From Corynebacterium sp. CNJ-954 (GTDB lineage: Bacteria > Actinomycetota > Actinomycetes > Mycobacteriales > Mycobacteriaceae), in assembly GCF_001942345.1 (NCBI RefSeq), contig NZ_MKKI01000042.1, positions 1-64,000 of the forward strand: a DNA stretch of 64,000 bases, in the 5' to 3' direction. Shown in pieces: positions 1 to 10,742 of this stretch. Numbering within the stretch: position 1 is the stretch's first letter; each line of letters opens with the position of its first letter. A program made the position numbers and the translations under genes. Under the pieces are notes generated by a model that did no database searches, was not told the DNA's origin, and saw only the letters and a list, made by a program, of their open reading frames with translations.

Positions 1-316
1 AAAGAACAATATTTAACAAGCAATCACGCTTGCCGGTACCATCCCAAACCACCGCGCCACACAACCGGTGCGACAAAAAATACTTGGTTTGTTACGCTAT
101 TGAGTTCTCAAACAACACACGCACACAACAACACCCACCAAAAAACAAGGGGGAAGCCACTGCGGCTGATTCACAAGGTACACCACCAGATTACCGGAAA
201 GCAACCCGAAGGTTAACAACCGATCACGGCCAACCCTGCCGTCGCAACCACCAGAACATCATCCCGGCGTCTCGCTGACTCGCATCAATCTACACACACC
301 CCCACCACACCCACAA
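1..316 (-). promoter_or_regulatory. rRNA operon promoter and leader (16S lies beyond the left edge)
   Basis: No coding gene is visible here. Read on the minus strand, the motif GTTTGAGAACTCAATAG (within 97-118) is the conserved actinobacterial rrn leader element found a short distance before 16S rRNA, so a 16S gene should begin just left of base 1. Two promoter-like pairs point left: TTGTGG (311-316), 18 bp, TAGATT (287-292); and TTAACC (211-216), 17 bp, TAATCT (188-193). Multiple tandem promoters are usual for rrn operons. The leader role is established for this motif; the exact promoters are my inference from hexamer matches. Confidence 0.8.
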
Positions 317-404
317 ACCTCCAGGTCAGCGGATGTATCCGGGAGATCGACGACATTCCTGGTGGAGCTCTGCGTCCGGCGCACGGTGATGAGGGACAGA
401 AAAC

Positions 405-442
405 GGCTGCGCCGCCACCTGGTGCCAGGTGGCGGCGCAGCC
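405..442 (-). terminator. Rho-independent terminator of tyrS
   Basis: A perfect 18-bp inverted repeat (405-422 against 425-442) with a two-base centre lies 30 bp past the tyrS stop. On the minus strand it is followed by GTTTTCTG, a short U-rich tail. It separates tyrS transcription from the downstream rrn promoters. Confidence 0.85.
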
Positions 443-471
443 GCACGTGCCGTTGTGGTCAGCAGATCCGA

Positions 472-1752
472 CTACTCCTGCTGCGCGCCGACAAGCCGGA
501 CTCCGGCGAAATGCTTCTTACCTTTCCGCAGCACCAGCCAGTCGCCGGCAAGGAGCTCAGCCTTCCCCGGTACCCATTCCGCATCAGTGACCCGGACGTT
601 GTTGACGTAGGCACCACCTTCACCGATCGTCCGACGCACAGCGCCCTTCGACTTCTCCAGACCAGTGGCGAGAAACAGGTCAACGACACTCGTACCCGGG
701 GAAACCTCCGCACAGTCGGTCTCCGACAGTGCCCCGGACAACGTCATTTCGTCGAGCTCCGCCAGTTCGGCCTTACCGAAGAGGGCCTCCGCTGCCTTCT
801 CCACCTTCTCAACCGCCTCTGCACCGTGTACGAGTTCAGTCATCTCCCGGGCGAGCGTGCGCTGGGCTTCACGCTTGAACGGTCGCTCGGCGACTTCAAG
901 AGCCAACCGGTCGAGCTCGTCCTGTCCCAGGAAAGTGAACCACCGCAGGTAACGGATGACGTCGGCGTCGGCGGCATTGAGGAAGTACTGGTACCAGCTG
1001 TAGGGGCTCGTCATCTCCGGATCGAGCCAGAGCTTGCCGCCACCGGTCGACTTGCCGAACTTCCTGCCCTCTGAGTCCGTCACCAGGGGCACGGTCAGGC
1101 CATGGACCGTTTCACCGTCGACCCGACGGTTCAGGTCGACACCCGAGACGATGTTGCCCCACTGGTCCGACCCTCCGATCTGCAGTCTGCAGTCGTGGGT
1201 ACGGCGCAGCTCGACGAAGTCATTGGCCTGGAGAAGCATGTACGAGAACTCCGTGTAGGACATTCCGTCAGTCTCCAGGCGACGCTTCACGGTGTCACGG
1301 GCGAGCATCGTGTTCAACCCGAAGTTCTTGCCGATATCGCGCAGGAAGTCGATGGCCGACAGCTTTGCGGTCCAGTCGATGTTGTTCGCCGGAATCGCCG
1401 CGTTCTCTCCCTCGAAGGAGACGAAACGTGCGAGCTGCTTCTTGATGCGCCCGACGTTCGCCTCCACCTCCTCGACGGTGAGCATGGTCCGCTCCCCCAC
1501 GTCACGGGGGTCACCGATCATGCCCGTGGCGCCGCCTGCCATGACGATGGGAGTGTGCCCCGCACGCTGGAGCCGGGCCAGCATGAGGAGGGGGACTAGG
1601 TGGCCCGCGTGAAGCGACGGGCCTGTCGGGTCGAATCCGACGTACGCCGTCGTCGGTGTGGAGAGTTCCTCGCGCAGCGCGTCCAGGTCAGTGGACTGCG
1701 CGATGAGCCCACGCCATTGCAGGTCGTCGAGGACATTACTCTGCTCGGTCAT
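472..1752 (-). CDS. tyrS: Tyrosine--tRNA ligase
   Basis: Cytosolic class I aminoacyl-tRNA synthetase that charges tRNA-Tyr. The 426-residue protein has the family's usual length. The HIGH-type ATP-binding motif is HAGH (residues 48-51) and the KMSKS equivalent is KFGKS (231-235). The tyrosine-binding stretch ends in GGSDQWGN (193-200). The C-terminal 70 or so residues form an S4 RNA-binding domain. The start is the ATG at 1752, preceded by AGAAGGACC. It lies 34 bp after the Trm112-like gene, so both are probably transcribed from the promoter in front of that gene. Downstream come the terminator at 405-442 and an rrn leader. tyrS next to an rrn operon is the arrangement I recall from C. glutamicum. 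Confidence 0.97.
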   Translation of the reverse strand: MTEQSNVLDDLQWRGLIAQSTDLDALREELSTPTTAYVGFDPTGPSLHAGHLVPLLMLARLQRAGHTPIVMAGGATGMIGDPRDVGERTMLTVEEVEANVGRIKKQLARFVSFEGENAAIPANNIDWTAKLSAIDFLRDIGKNFGLNTMLARDTVKRRLETDGMSYTEFSYMLLQANDFVELRRTHDCRLQIGGSDQWGNIVSGVDLNRRVDGETVHGLTVPLVTDSEGRKFGKSTGGGKLWLDPEMTSPYSWYQYFLNAADADVIRYLRWFTFLGQDELDRLALEVAERPFKREAQRTLAREMTELVHGAEAVEKVEKAAEALFGKAELAELDEMTLSGALSETDCAEVSPGTSVVDLFLATGLEKSKGAVRRTIGEGGAYVNNVRVTDAEWVPGKAELLAGDWLVLRKGKKHFAGVRLVGAQQE

Positions 1753-1786
1753 TCCTGATGGTCCTTCTGTACTTCTCGGATGGGGT

Positions 1787-1960
1787 TCAGTTCGTGGTCA
1801 GCGGCCAGCTGACAGCTTCGTCGGCAAGCAGGACGGGGATACCGTCCTGCACCGGATAGGCGACGTTCAGCCGCGGATTGACCAGATACTCCCCGTGGAC
1901 CTCCAGGGGTTGTTTGTCCTGGGGGCAGACGAGGATCTCGAGAAGTCGGGGATCGATCAT
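1787..1960 (-). CDS. Trm112/UPF0434 family small zinc-ribbon-like protein
   Basis: A 57-residue protein starting [19 protein letters not shown] and ending at a TGA at 1787-1789. The LxxILxCP(x)xxxPL opening, the [12 protein letters not shown] centre and the GIPVLL strand are the hallmarks of the Trm112/YcaR family. Those proteins partner methyltransferases in eukaryotes and archaea; the bacterial role is less clear. The usual four-cysteine zinc site is not intact: only one Cys is present, as in many bacterial members. TAGACT at 1968-1973 on the minus strand lies 7 nt before the ATG, which suggests a leaderless mRNA and a promoter shared with tyrS. Confidence 0.85.
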   Translation of the reverse strand: MIDPRLLEILVCPQDKQPLEVHGEYLVNPRLNVAYPVQDGIPVLLADEAVSWPLTTN

Positions 1961-2072
1961 GCGGGTCAGTCTATCCCCATGTCGGCACCGTCGTCAGCAA
2001 GGGGCCCGGAACCCGGACCTCCGGTGCGCTGCACCGAGGCCGGCGACGGTCCCGGCCCAGCCAGGTCCGGAC

Positions 2073-3539
<1,467 letters not shown>

Positions 3540-4739
3540 CTACTTTCCGCCGCGATCGCGCTTGTTGGCGATCTTCGAGGACAGACCGTGGAGTTCGACG
3601 AACCCCTTGGACATCGTCTGGTCGAAGGTGTCACCGGTGTCGTAGGTCGCAAGGTTGAAGTCGTAGAGGGACTCGTCGGAACGACGCCCGTTGACCACGA
3701 TCGAACCGTTGTGGAGGACCAGACGGATGTCGCCGGTCACGTGCTCCTGGGTGGACTCGATGAAGGCGTCGAGGGACCGCTTCAACGGGGAGAACCACAG
3801 CCCGTCGTACACCTGGTTGGACCACTCGGCGTCGATTCCACGCTTGTACCGGGCGAGCTCGCGCTCGATGGTCACGTCCTCGAGTGCCTCATGGGCGCGG
3901 ATCAGGGTCAGTGCGCCCGGGGCCTCGTACACCTCGCGTGACTTGATGCCGATGAGACGGTCCTCCACCATGTCGAGACGGCCCACACCCTGGGCACCGG
4001 CACGGCGGTTCAGTTCCTCGATCGCCTCGAGCACGGTCACCTCGCGTCCGTCGATGGCGACCGGCTTGCCGGACTTGAAGGAGATGGTCAGTTCATCCGG
4101 AGCCTGTCCCAGGGACGGCTCCTCGGTGTAGGCGTACAGGTCCTTCGTCGGCGGGTTCCACAGGTCCTCGAGGAACCCGGTCTCGACTGCGCGGCCCCAC
4201 ACGTTCTGGTCGATCGAGAACGGTGACGACGCCGACTGCTCGATCGGGACGTTGTTCTCCTCGGCGAAGGCGATCGCCTTGTCACGGGTCCACGCGAAGT
4301 CACGGGCCGGAGCGATGATCTTGAGGGACGGGTCCGTGTCCATGAATCCGACCTCGAAACGGACCTGGTCGTTGCCCTTGCCGGTGCAACCGTGGGCCAC
4401 ATGCGTGCCACCGTGCTGCTGCGCAGCTTCGACCAGGTGCTTGACGATGAGCGGACGCGAGATCGCCGAGACCATCGGGTACTGCTTCATGTACATCGCA
4501 TTGGCTTTGATGGTCGGCAGGCAGTACTCCTCGGCGAACTCGTCACGCGCGTCGACGATGATCGACTCGACGGCACCGGCGCCGATGGCGCGCTGGCGGA
4601 CGGACTCCATGTCCTCGCCGCCCTGTCCGAGGTCGATGGACACCGCGACGACGTCACCGCCGGTCATCTGCTTGAGGTACGGGATGGCGACAGTGGTGTC
4701 GAGGCCTCCGGAATAGGCGAGTACGACGCGGTCAGTCAT
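3540..4739 (-). CDS. argG: Argininosuccinate synthase
   Basis: Condenses citrulline and aspartate using ATP. It is 399 residues, normal for the short bacterial form. The N-terminal PP-loop ATP-binding motif reads [11 protein letters not shown] (residues 8-18). The citrulline/aspartate-binding segment [14 protein letters not shown] follows near residue 115, and GREVYE-type residues (SREVYEAPG) lie near 270. It is separated from argR by a 69-bp gap, long enough for a promoter of its own. AAAGGA lies about 13 nt before the ATG. argH follows after 6 bp. Confidence 0.97.
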   Translation of the reverse strand: MTDRVVLAYSGGLDTTVAIPYLKQMTGGDVVAVSIDLGQGGEDMESVRQRAIGAGAVESIIVDARDEFAEEYCLPTIKANAMYMKQYPMVSAISRPLIVKHLVEAAQQHGGTHVAHGCTGKGNDQVRFEVGFMDTDPSLKIIAPARDFAWTRDKAIAFAEENNVPIEQSASSPFSIDQNVWGRAVETGFLEDLWNPPTKDLYAYTEEPSLGQAPDELTISFKSGKPVAIDGREVTVLEAIEELNRRAGAQGVGRLDMVEDRLIGIKSREVYEAPGALTLIRAHEALEDVTIERELARYKRGIDAEWSNQVYDGLWFSPLKRSLDAFIESTQEHVTGDIRLVLHNGSIVVNGRRSDESLYDFNLATYDTGDTFDQTMSKGFVELHGLSSKIANKRDRGGK

Positions 4740-4808
4740 GGTGTTCGTCAGTCCTTTCGGATAGAGGGGGATTGAGCGGGTGTAACAGTGACATTGTGTC
4801 CCGGCTTC

Positions 4809-5348
4809 TCAGCTGAGTGTATCTGGTGGTGCGGGCTCACCGTGCACGGACGGTACCGGCGACACCGAGATCTCGTACAGGTGTTCAGCCAGTGCCCGCC
4901 CGTCGACGGGGTCGCGGGCCAGGACGAACACGGTGTCGTCGCCGGCGATGGTCGCGACGACCTCGGGGAGGTCGGACCTGTCGATGACGCTTGCCAGGTA
5001 CTGCGCCGCACCCGGCGGGGTGCGCAGTACAGCGGTGTTGCCTGAGTGGTCCGTCCCGACCAGCAGCTCGACCAGGATACGGCGCAGCCGCGCCGGTCCG
5101 TCCGCCGAGAGATCGGTGTCCGTGGCTCCGAGGCTGTAGAACGACTGCCCGTCAGCCCGCACCTTCCGTGCACCGAGATCGACAAGATCGCGGGACAGGG
5201 TCGCCTGGGTGATGTCCACCCCCTCGGCGGCGAGCAGGTCCTGGAGCTGACGTTGGCTGGCGACCCTGTGGGTGTCGACGAGCCTGGAGATCAGTCCCTG
5301 CCTGGCCGACCGTGTCAGGGGTGACGGTTGGTTTATCGCAGCAGCCAT
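4809..5348 (-). CDS. argR: Arginine repressor
   Basis: Transcriptional repressor of arginine genes, 179 residues. The N-terminal winged helix (about 15-80) contains the SQRQLQDLL and [10 protein letters not shown] helices typical of ArgR. The C-terminal hexamerisation and arginine-binding domain carries [11 protein letters not shown] near residue 145, where the two acidic residues bind arginine in homologues. The start overlaps the end of argF by 16 bp, so the two are translationally coupled. The likely targets are the TGCATA repeats before argC (10648-10701). Confidence 0.96.
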   Translation of the reverse strand: MAAAINQPSPLTRSARQGLISRLVDTHRVASQRQLQDLLAAEGVDITQATLSRDLVDLGARKVRADGQSFYSLGATDTDLSADGPARLRRILVELLVGTDHSGNTAVLRTPPGAAQYLASVIDRSDLPEVVATIAGDDTVFVLARDPVDGRALAEHLYEISVSPVPSVHGEPAPPDTLS

Positions 5349-6231
5349 TCCATCAGGGCCTTCTGTGCGTGGAGACGGTTCTCCGCCTCGTCGAAGACGA
5401 TCGACTGCGCCCCGTCGATGACACCAGCGGTGACCTCGTAGCCGCGGTAGGCGGGCAGGCAGTGCATGAACACCGCGTCCTCGTCTGCGGTGGCCATGAG
5501 GTCCTCGTTGACCTGGAAGGGCACCAGCGCCTCAGTGTCGCGGTCCTCGTCCATGCCCATCGAGACCCAGGTGTCGGTGATGACGACATCGGCCCCGGTC
5601 ACGTCCGGCACGTCGGTGACCGTCAGCTGCGCGCCTGTCTCGTCCGCGCGGAGCCTGGCACGGTCGATGAACCGCTGTTCGGGCTGGAATCCTGCAGGTG
5701 CGGCGATGGTGATGTCCACCCCCGCCGTCGCGAACCCGAGCATGTAGGAGTTGGCCATGTTGTTGGCTCCGTCGCCGAGGTACACGGCCTTGAGCCCCTT
5801 CAGGCCACCCTTGTGCTGTCGGATCGTCAGCAGGTCGGCGAGAATCTGGCACGGGTGGAAGTCGTCGCACAGGGCGTTGATGATCGGCACGGTCGCGGTT
5901 TCCGCCATGTCATGGAGATTCTGGTGCGCCCCGGTCCGCCAGACGACGGCGTCGACGAACCGGGAGAGCACGGCACCGGTGTCCTGGTAGGACTCCTTCT
6001 TACCCATCTGGGACTTTCCGGAGTCCACGACGATCGGGTGTCCACCCAGCTGGTTGATCCCGACGTCGAAAGAGAACCGGGTACGCGTGGAGTCTTGTCG
6101 AACAGGACGGCGACGGACTTATTCCTCAGACTGGTCCGGTAGGGGTCCTGGACCATCTCCATGCCGAGGTCGAGAATCTCGGCCTGTTCAGCGACGGAGA
6201 CGGCATCGTCCGCGAGGAAGTGACGGGTCAT
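5333..6231 (-). pseudogene. argF: Ornithine carbamoyltransferase, interrupted by a one-base deletion
   Basis: Forms citrulline from ornithine and carbamoyl phosphate. The reading frame starts at the ATG at 6231 (ATGA overlap with the argD stop) and stays in frame through VAVLFDKT. It then loses one base at about 6091-6095, exactly in the carbamoyl-phosphate loop STRTR. The remainder is intact in the next frame: [31 protein letters not shown] and the catalytic HCLPAYRG. The span is 899 nt, one short of a multiple of three, which predicts a 299-residue enzyme, slightly short of the usual 307-319. Because every other motif is preserved and the arg cluster is otherwise complete, a sequencing error is more likely than a true null allele. 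Confidence 0.9.
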
Positions 6232-7397
6232 GACAGCAGCTCCTTGAGTGTTGCGAGGGATTCACGGACGTCGGTGTCCGTGACGGTCAGCGGAGGGACG
6301 AGCCGCAGGACGTCCGGCGACGGTTGATTGACCAGCAGGCCGGCGGTACGCGCATCGTCGGCGAGACCGGGATGTGGTTCATGCAGCACAACGCCGAGCA
6401 TCAGGCCCCGTCCACGGATGTGTGAGACCGCTGCCACCGGCTCGAGTTCTGCGCGGACCAGTTTTTCCATGTCGACGACGTGACTGAGCAGGTCCTCCGC
6501 ACGGATGGTGTCGATGACGGCACAGCCTGCGGCGCACGCAACAGGGTTACCGCCGAACGTCGATCCGTGCTGTCCCTTCGACAGCAGTTGTGCGCCCGGG
6601 GTGACGGCGACACAGGCACCGATCGGCAGGCCGCCGCCGAGGCCCTTGGCCAGGGTGACCACGTCCGGAGTGACGTCCTCCACCTGGTAGCCGAACCACC
6701 TGCCGGTACGTCCCATCCCTGCCTGGACCTCATCGACGACCATGAGGATCCCGTACTCGTCGCACAGCGCGCGGACGTCGGTGAGGAAGCCCTCGGGTGC
6801 GGGAACGACTCCTGTCTCGCCCTGGATCGACTCCAGGAAGATCGCAGCGGTGTCGCCGGCGCGACCGTCCTTCTCGACGAGTGCGCGCAATGCGTCGATG
6901 TCCCCGTAGGGGTAGAACTCCACCCCGTCGGGAAGGGGTTCGAACGGGGCCCGTTTGTCCGGTTGCCCGGTTAGCGCGAGCGACCCCATGGTACGGCCGT
7001 GGAAACCGTGCTCCGCGGCCAGAACGCGGCCGCGGCCGGTCAAGCGGGTGATCTTGAACGCAGCCTCATTGGCTTCGGCGCCCGAATTGGAGAAGAACAC
7101 CTGAGCTTCAGGACCGATCAGGTCCTGGAGCTTGCCGGCGAGTTCGATGACCCGCGGGTGGGCGTGGATGTTCGAGGTGTGGCCGAGGGTGGCGACCTGC
7201 CGTGTGACAGCGTCAACCAGGGCAGGATGGCCGTGGCCGAGCGCGTTGACGGCGATCCCCGCCAGCAGGTCGATGTACTCACGGCCCTCCGAGTCGGTGA
7301 CGCGTGCACCGGAACCGGAGACCAGTTCCACGGCCGGCGTACCGTAGGTCGGCATGACGGCGGATTCCCACCGTCCCTGCCAGTCAGTGTCATGCAT
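6228..7397 (-). CDS. argD: Acetylornithine aminotransferase
   Basis: PLP-dependent class III aminotransferase converting N-acetylglutamate semialdehyde to N-acetylornithine. The PLP lysine lies in [14 protein letters not shown]; the substrate/PLP segment [13 protein letters not shown] and the aspartate motif [13 protein letters not shown] are present. I place the start at the ATG at 7397 (MHDTDWQ), which overlaps the argB stop by 8 bp. An in-frame ATG at 7418 would add seven residues and overlap argB further. The gene ends by overlapping argF with ATGA. Confidence 0.95.
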   Translation of the reverse strand: MHDTDWQGRWESAVMPTYGTPAVELVSGSGARVTDSEGREYIDLLAGIAVNALGHGHPALVDAVTRQVATLGHTSNIHAHPRVIELAGKLQDLIGPEAQVFFSNSGAEANEAAFKITRLTGRGRVLAAEHGFHGRTMGSLALTGQPDKRAPFEPLPDGVEFYPYGDIDALRALVEKDGRAGDTAAIFLESIQGETGVVPAPEGFLTDVRALCDEYGILMVVDEVQAGMGRTGRWFGYQVEDVTPDVVTLAKGLGGGLPIGACVAVTPGAQLLSKGQHGSTFGGNPVACAAGCAVIDTIRAEDLLSHVVDMEKLVRAELEPVAAVSHIRGRGLMLGVVLHEPHPGLADDARTAGLLVNQPSPDVLRLVPPLTVTDTDVRESLATLKELLS

Positions 7398-8325
7398 GGG
7401 GAGACTCCCAGTCGTCACGGGCGATCATCGTGCCGATACCGCCCTCGGTCATGAGCTCGAGGATCACGGAGTGTCGTTCGCGTCCGTCGATGACGTGGGC
7501 CGCGGAGACCCCGGTGCGCACCGCACTGAGGCACGCCTCCATCTTCGGGATCATTCCGGCGTCCAGGTCGGGAAGGATCTTGTCCAGTTCGTCCGGCGCG
7601 ATCCTGGAGACCAGTGAGCTCTTGTCCGGCCAGTCGGTGTAGAGCCCTTCGACATTGGTCAACACCACCAGGCGCTCGGCACCGACCGCGGCGGCCAGGG
7701 CACCGGCCGCGGTGTCGGCGTTGATGTTGTAGACGTTGCCGTCTTCGTCGGGCGCGAAGGGTGCCACGACCGGGATCCGGCCGGCGTCGATGAGGTCCAT
7801 GAGGACGCTGGCGTTGACGTGTGCGATGTCGCCGACCCGACCGAGGTCGACCTCCACGCCATCCACCGTTGCCGTGCGCTTGACCGCGGTGAACAGTCCG
7901 GCGTCCTCACCTGAGGTGCCGACGGCGAAGGGGCCGTGCTGGTTGATGAGGTTCACCAGCTCGCGTCCGACCTTGCCGAACAGCACCATCCGCACGTACT
8001 CCATGGTTTCCGGGGTGGTCACGCGGAATCCACCGACGAACTCCCCCGGCAGATCGACCTTGTTGAGCATCTCGGTGATCTGCGGCCCGCCCCCGTGGAC
8101 GACGATCGGGTGAGCGCCCACCGTCCGCAGGAAGGCCATGTCGGCGGCGAAGGCGGCTTTGAGTTCCTCGTCGATCATGGCGTTGCCGCCGTACTTCACG
8201 ACGACGATCTTGTCACGGTAGTGCAGCAGCCACGGCAAGGCCTCGGCGAGGACGTTCGCCCTGGTGGCAGGATCGAGGTCGGTGGCACCGCGGTAGACGA
8301 CCTTCTCGGGGTCGGGCTCGGTCAT
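7390..8325 (-). CDS. argB: Acetylglutamate kinase
   Basis: Phosphorylates N-acetylglutamate, the controlled step of the pathway in organisms with the cyclic route. It is a 311-residue amino-acid-kinase fold protein with [10 protein letters not shown] near residue 43, the substrate loop VVHGGGPQI, and the ATP site VLTNVEGLY with GMIPKM toward the C-terminus. The start is the ATG at 8325 (MTEPDPEKV), 10 bp after the argJ stop; the open frame runs further upstream but only antisense to argJ. The extended N-terminal helix (about 25 residues) is the feature that in arginine-sensitive enzymes supports hexamerisation and feedback inhibition, so inhibition by arginine is likely. Confidence 0.96.
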   Translation of the reverse strand: MTEPDPEKVVYRGATDLDPATRANVLAEALPWLLHYRDKIVVVKYGGNAMIDEELKAAFAADMAFLRTVGAHPIVVHGGGPQITEMLNKVDLPGEFVGGFRVTTPETMEYVRMVLFGKVGRELVNLINQHGPFAVGTSGEDAGLFTAVKRTATVDGVEVDLGRVGDIAHVNASVLMDLIDAGRIPVVAPFAPDEDGNVYNINADTAAGALAAAVGAERLVVLTNVEGLYTDWPDKSSLVSRIAPDELDKILPDLDAGMIPKMEACLSAVRTGVSAAHVIDGRERHSVILELMTEGGIGTMIARDDWESPHA

Positions 8326-8335
8326 GACGGCTCCT

Positions 8336-9604
8336 CTATGAGCTGTAGGCGGAGTTGATGTGGACGTAGTCGTGCGAGAGATCGGTGGTCCAGACCGTGG
8401 CCGTGCCCTCTCCCCCGGTGCCGAGGTCCACGAGCACGTCGATGTCGGGGCCGGAGAGGTCGACGTCGCGGGCGCCGGGTGCACCGGTGGCGTCGATGCA
8501 GACGGGCCGGCCGTTGAAGCTGACTGAAATCCGGTCAGGCTCCATGGCCACGGGCGCCATGCCCACCGCCGCGAGCGTCCGTCCCCAGTTGGGGTCGGAG
8601 CCGAACATCGCGCACTTGAACAGGCTGTCGCGCCCGAGGACGCGTGCCGCGACCTTCGCCTCGGCATCGGAGTCGGTGCCGGTGACGGTGATCGACACCC
8701 GTTTGGTCACACCTTCCGCATCCGCCTGGAGTTGCTTGGCGAGATCCATGCAGACGCTGTGCACCGCGGTGCGGAACTCCTCCTCCGACGGGGTCACTCC
8801 CGAAGCACCGTTGGCCATGAGGATCACGGTGTCGTTGGTGGAGGTGGATCCGTCGATGTCGACGCAGTCGAAGGTGACCTCGGTGGATGCCTTGAGTGCC
8901 GGCGCGGGATCCTCCACATGTGCGTCGGTGGTGAGTACGACCAGCATCGTGGCGAGTGACGGAGCCATCATGCCCACCCCCTTGCCCATACCGCCGAGGG
9001 ACCAGCCGTCGCCGTGGTAGACGGCCTGTTTACTGACCAGGTCAGTCGTCATGATGGCTTCGGCGGCCGCGGTGCCGGATTCCGGGGACACCGCGTCGGG
9101 TCGCCCGATTTCTGTGGTCAGTGTCTCGACTCCGCTGAGGACCTTGTCCATGGGCAGGGTGTCCCCGATCAGACCGGTCGAGCACACCGCCACCTCTGAG
9201 GGCTCGACCCCGAGCTTCTCTGCGACGGCATGCACCGTCGTCTCCGCGTCACGGTCGCCCTGTTCACCGTTGCAGGCGTTGGCGTTCCCGGCGTTCAGGA
9301 TCACCGCATGGAAAGTCCCGTCGTTGTTGGCGCGGGTGAGTTTCACCGGTGAGGCGACGACGCGGTTGCGGGTGAACACGGCGGCAGCCGTGTAGTCGGG
9401 GCCGTCGTTGACCACGAGGGCCATGTCCGGTTTGCCCGACGGTTTGATCCCTGCAGTGGTCGCCGCTGCCCGGAATCCGGCGGCCGCGGTCACGCCGAGA
9501 GCCCGGGTCGTGTTCTTGACCGCGTCGGCGTCCTCGGTGTCCCGTCCGTCGGTCAACCGGTCCGGAAAAGTGGCGGAATCATTCGGGTCGAAGTCTTCGC
9601 TCAT
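8336..9604 (-). CDS. argJ: Glutamate N-acetyltransferase (ArgJ family)
   Basis: Transfers acetyl from N-acetylornithine to glutamate, and in bifunctional members also from acetyl-CoA, which makes the pathway cyclic. The 422-residue precursor carries the self-cleavage site SLATML (after KGVGMMAP), where the threonine becomes the N-terminal nucleophile of the beta chain. The oxyanion glycines (CSTGLIG) and the C-terminal INSAYSS also fit the family. The first 35 or so residues are poorly conserved. The gene lies 21 bp after argC and 10 bp before argB. A separate argA is not seen here, consistent with the recycling route. Confidence 0.96.
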   Translation of the reverse strand: MSEDFDPNDSATFPDRLTDGRDTEDADAVKNTTRALGVTAAAGFRAAATTAGIKPSGKPDMALVVNDGPDYTAAAVFTRNRVVASPVKLTRANNDGTFHAVILNAGNANACNGEQGDRDAETTVHAVAEKLGVEPSEVAVCSTGLIGDTLPMDKVLSGVETLTTEIGRPDAVSPESGTAAAEAIMTTDLVSKQAVYHGDGWSLGGMGKGVGMMAPSLATMLVVLTTDAHVEDPAPALKASTEVTFDCVDIDGSTSTNDTVILMANGASGVTPSEEEFRTAVHSVCMDLAKQLQADAEGVTKRVSITVTGTDSDAEAKVAARVLGRDSLFKCAMFGSDPNWGRTLAAVGMAPVAMEPDRISVSFNGRPVCIDATGAPGARDVDLSGPDIDVLVDLGTGGEGTATVWTTDLSHDYVHINSAYSS

Positions 9605-9625
9605 GGTGGTGTTGTCCTCGTTCTG

Positions 9626-10639
9626 TCAGAGTCCGGCCATCGGGAGACCTGCGGTCTCGTCCCAGCCCTGGATCAGGTTCAGGCACTGCACGGCTGCTCC
9701 GGCGGTGCCTTTGGTCAGGTTGTCGATCGCACTGGTGGCCACGACGACTCCGTCGGTCACAGTGACCTGGAGATGCGCCATGTTGGTTCCGACCACACTC
9801 TTGACCTCGGGCTGCTCGCCCTCGGGGAGGAGATGCAGGAACGGCTCGTCGGCGCAGAAATCCTCGTATGCGGACCGGAGTTCGGCAGCAGTTCCCTGCG
9901 CCTGCGCGGTCACGGTGGTGAGTATGCCTCGTCCGAGCGGGGCAAGGACGGGGGTGAAGGTCACGCGTGCATCGCCGCCGGAGGGAAGAACCCTCCTGAT
10001 GTTCTGTGCGATCTCCGGGGTGTGCCGGTGTGTGCCGACCTTGTAGGCGCGGAGGTTGCCCATCGTCTCGCCGCCGAGAAGCTCGACAGCAGGCTTCTTG
10101 CCCGCCCCTGTGACACCGGTGACCGACACCACGGAGACGTCAGGACTCATCAGCCCGGCGCTCATGCCGGGCAGCAGGGCGAGGGTGGCACCTGTCGGGA
10201 AACACCCGGGGACCGCCACGCCGCGTGCCGAGGCAATCGTCGGACGGTTTCCCGGCAGCTCGGGTATACCGTACGGCCAGCTCCCCGGATACGTCCCTCC
10301 GTAATAGGCGTCCCAGTCCGCCGCGGAGGAGAGGCGTCGGTCGGCGCCGCAGTCCAGGACGACGGTGTCGCCGAGATCCAGTGAAGACGACACGCCGTGC
10401 GGCAATGCGAGGACCGCCGCATCATGCTTCGACAGGATATCCTCCGTGGTCGCCTCGACGACACGGTCCGCCAGTTGCGGGAGGCTGGGGACCAGGCTGC
10501 CGAATCGCTGGCCGGCATTGGAAGCACCGGTGAGGGCGCCTATCTCGAAGTCCCGGCCGTGACCCGGGTGGTTGAGAAGAAGACGGAGCGCTTCCCCTCC
10601 CGCGTATCCGCTGGCGCCTGCCACTGCAATGGAAATCAT
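9626..10639 (-). CDS. argC: N-acetyl-gamma-glutamyl-phosphate reductase
   Basis: NADPH-dependent reduction of N-acetylglutamyl phosphate to the semialdehyde. It is 337 residues with the N-terminal Rossmann motif [11 protein letters not shown], the active-site cysteine in VPGCFPTGA and the catalytic-histidine region GTHRHTPEI. The first gene of the arg cluster. I choose the ATG at 10639 because an upstream in-frame ATG (10654) lies inside a TGCATA operator repeat and would add residues (MHTCT) that the family lacks. No strong Shine-Dalgarno sequence precedes the start. Confidence 0.96.
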   Translation of the reverse strand: MISIAVAGASGYAGGEALRLLLNHPGHGRDFEIGALTGASNAGQRFGSLVPSLPQLADRVVEATTEDILSKHDAAVLALPHGVSSSLDLGDTVVLDCGADRRLSSAADWDAYYGGTYPGSWPYGIPELPGNRPTIASARGVAVPGCFPTGATLALLPGMSAGLMSPDVSVVSVTGVTGAGKKPAVELLGGETMGNLRAYKVGTHRHTPEIAQNIRRVLPSGGDARVTFTPVLAPLGRGILTTVTAQAQGTAAELRSAYEDFCADEPFLHLLPEGEQPEVKSVVGTNMAHLQVTVTDGVVVATSAIDNLTKGTAGAAVQCLNLIQGWDETAGLPMAGL

Positions 10640-10645
10640 TGTGCA

Positions 10646-10703
10646 AGTATGCAACGAGAAACGACTCGACGCAAGTTATGCAGATTCTCGATTTTTATGC
10701 ATC
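10646..10703 (-). promoter_or_regulatory. Probable ArgR operator/promoter region of the arg cluster
   Basis: On the minus strand the hexamer TGCATA occurs three times before argC (plus-strand TATGCA at 10648-10653, 10677-10682 and 10696-10701), two of them followed by ACTTGC or CTTGCA. The M. tuberculosis ArgR operator I recall has TTGCATAAC in one half-site, so these are reasonable ARG boxes. The one nearest the gene lies within 15 bp of the start, where it could block polymerase. Binding is inferred. Confidence 0.65.
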
Positions 10704-10742
10704 GGTGGTGGCCGTCCCCGCCCAGCCCCGGCACCCCGTCCG

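Noticed and set aside
7390..8667. Longer argB reading frame starting near 8667
   Set aside because: The extra 114 codons are antisense-frame reading of argJ and have the Arg/Ser/Pro-rich make-up of a shadow; the family start is at 8325.
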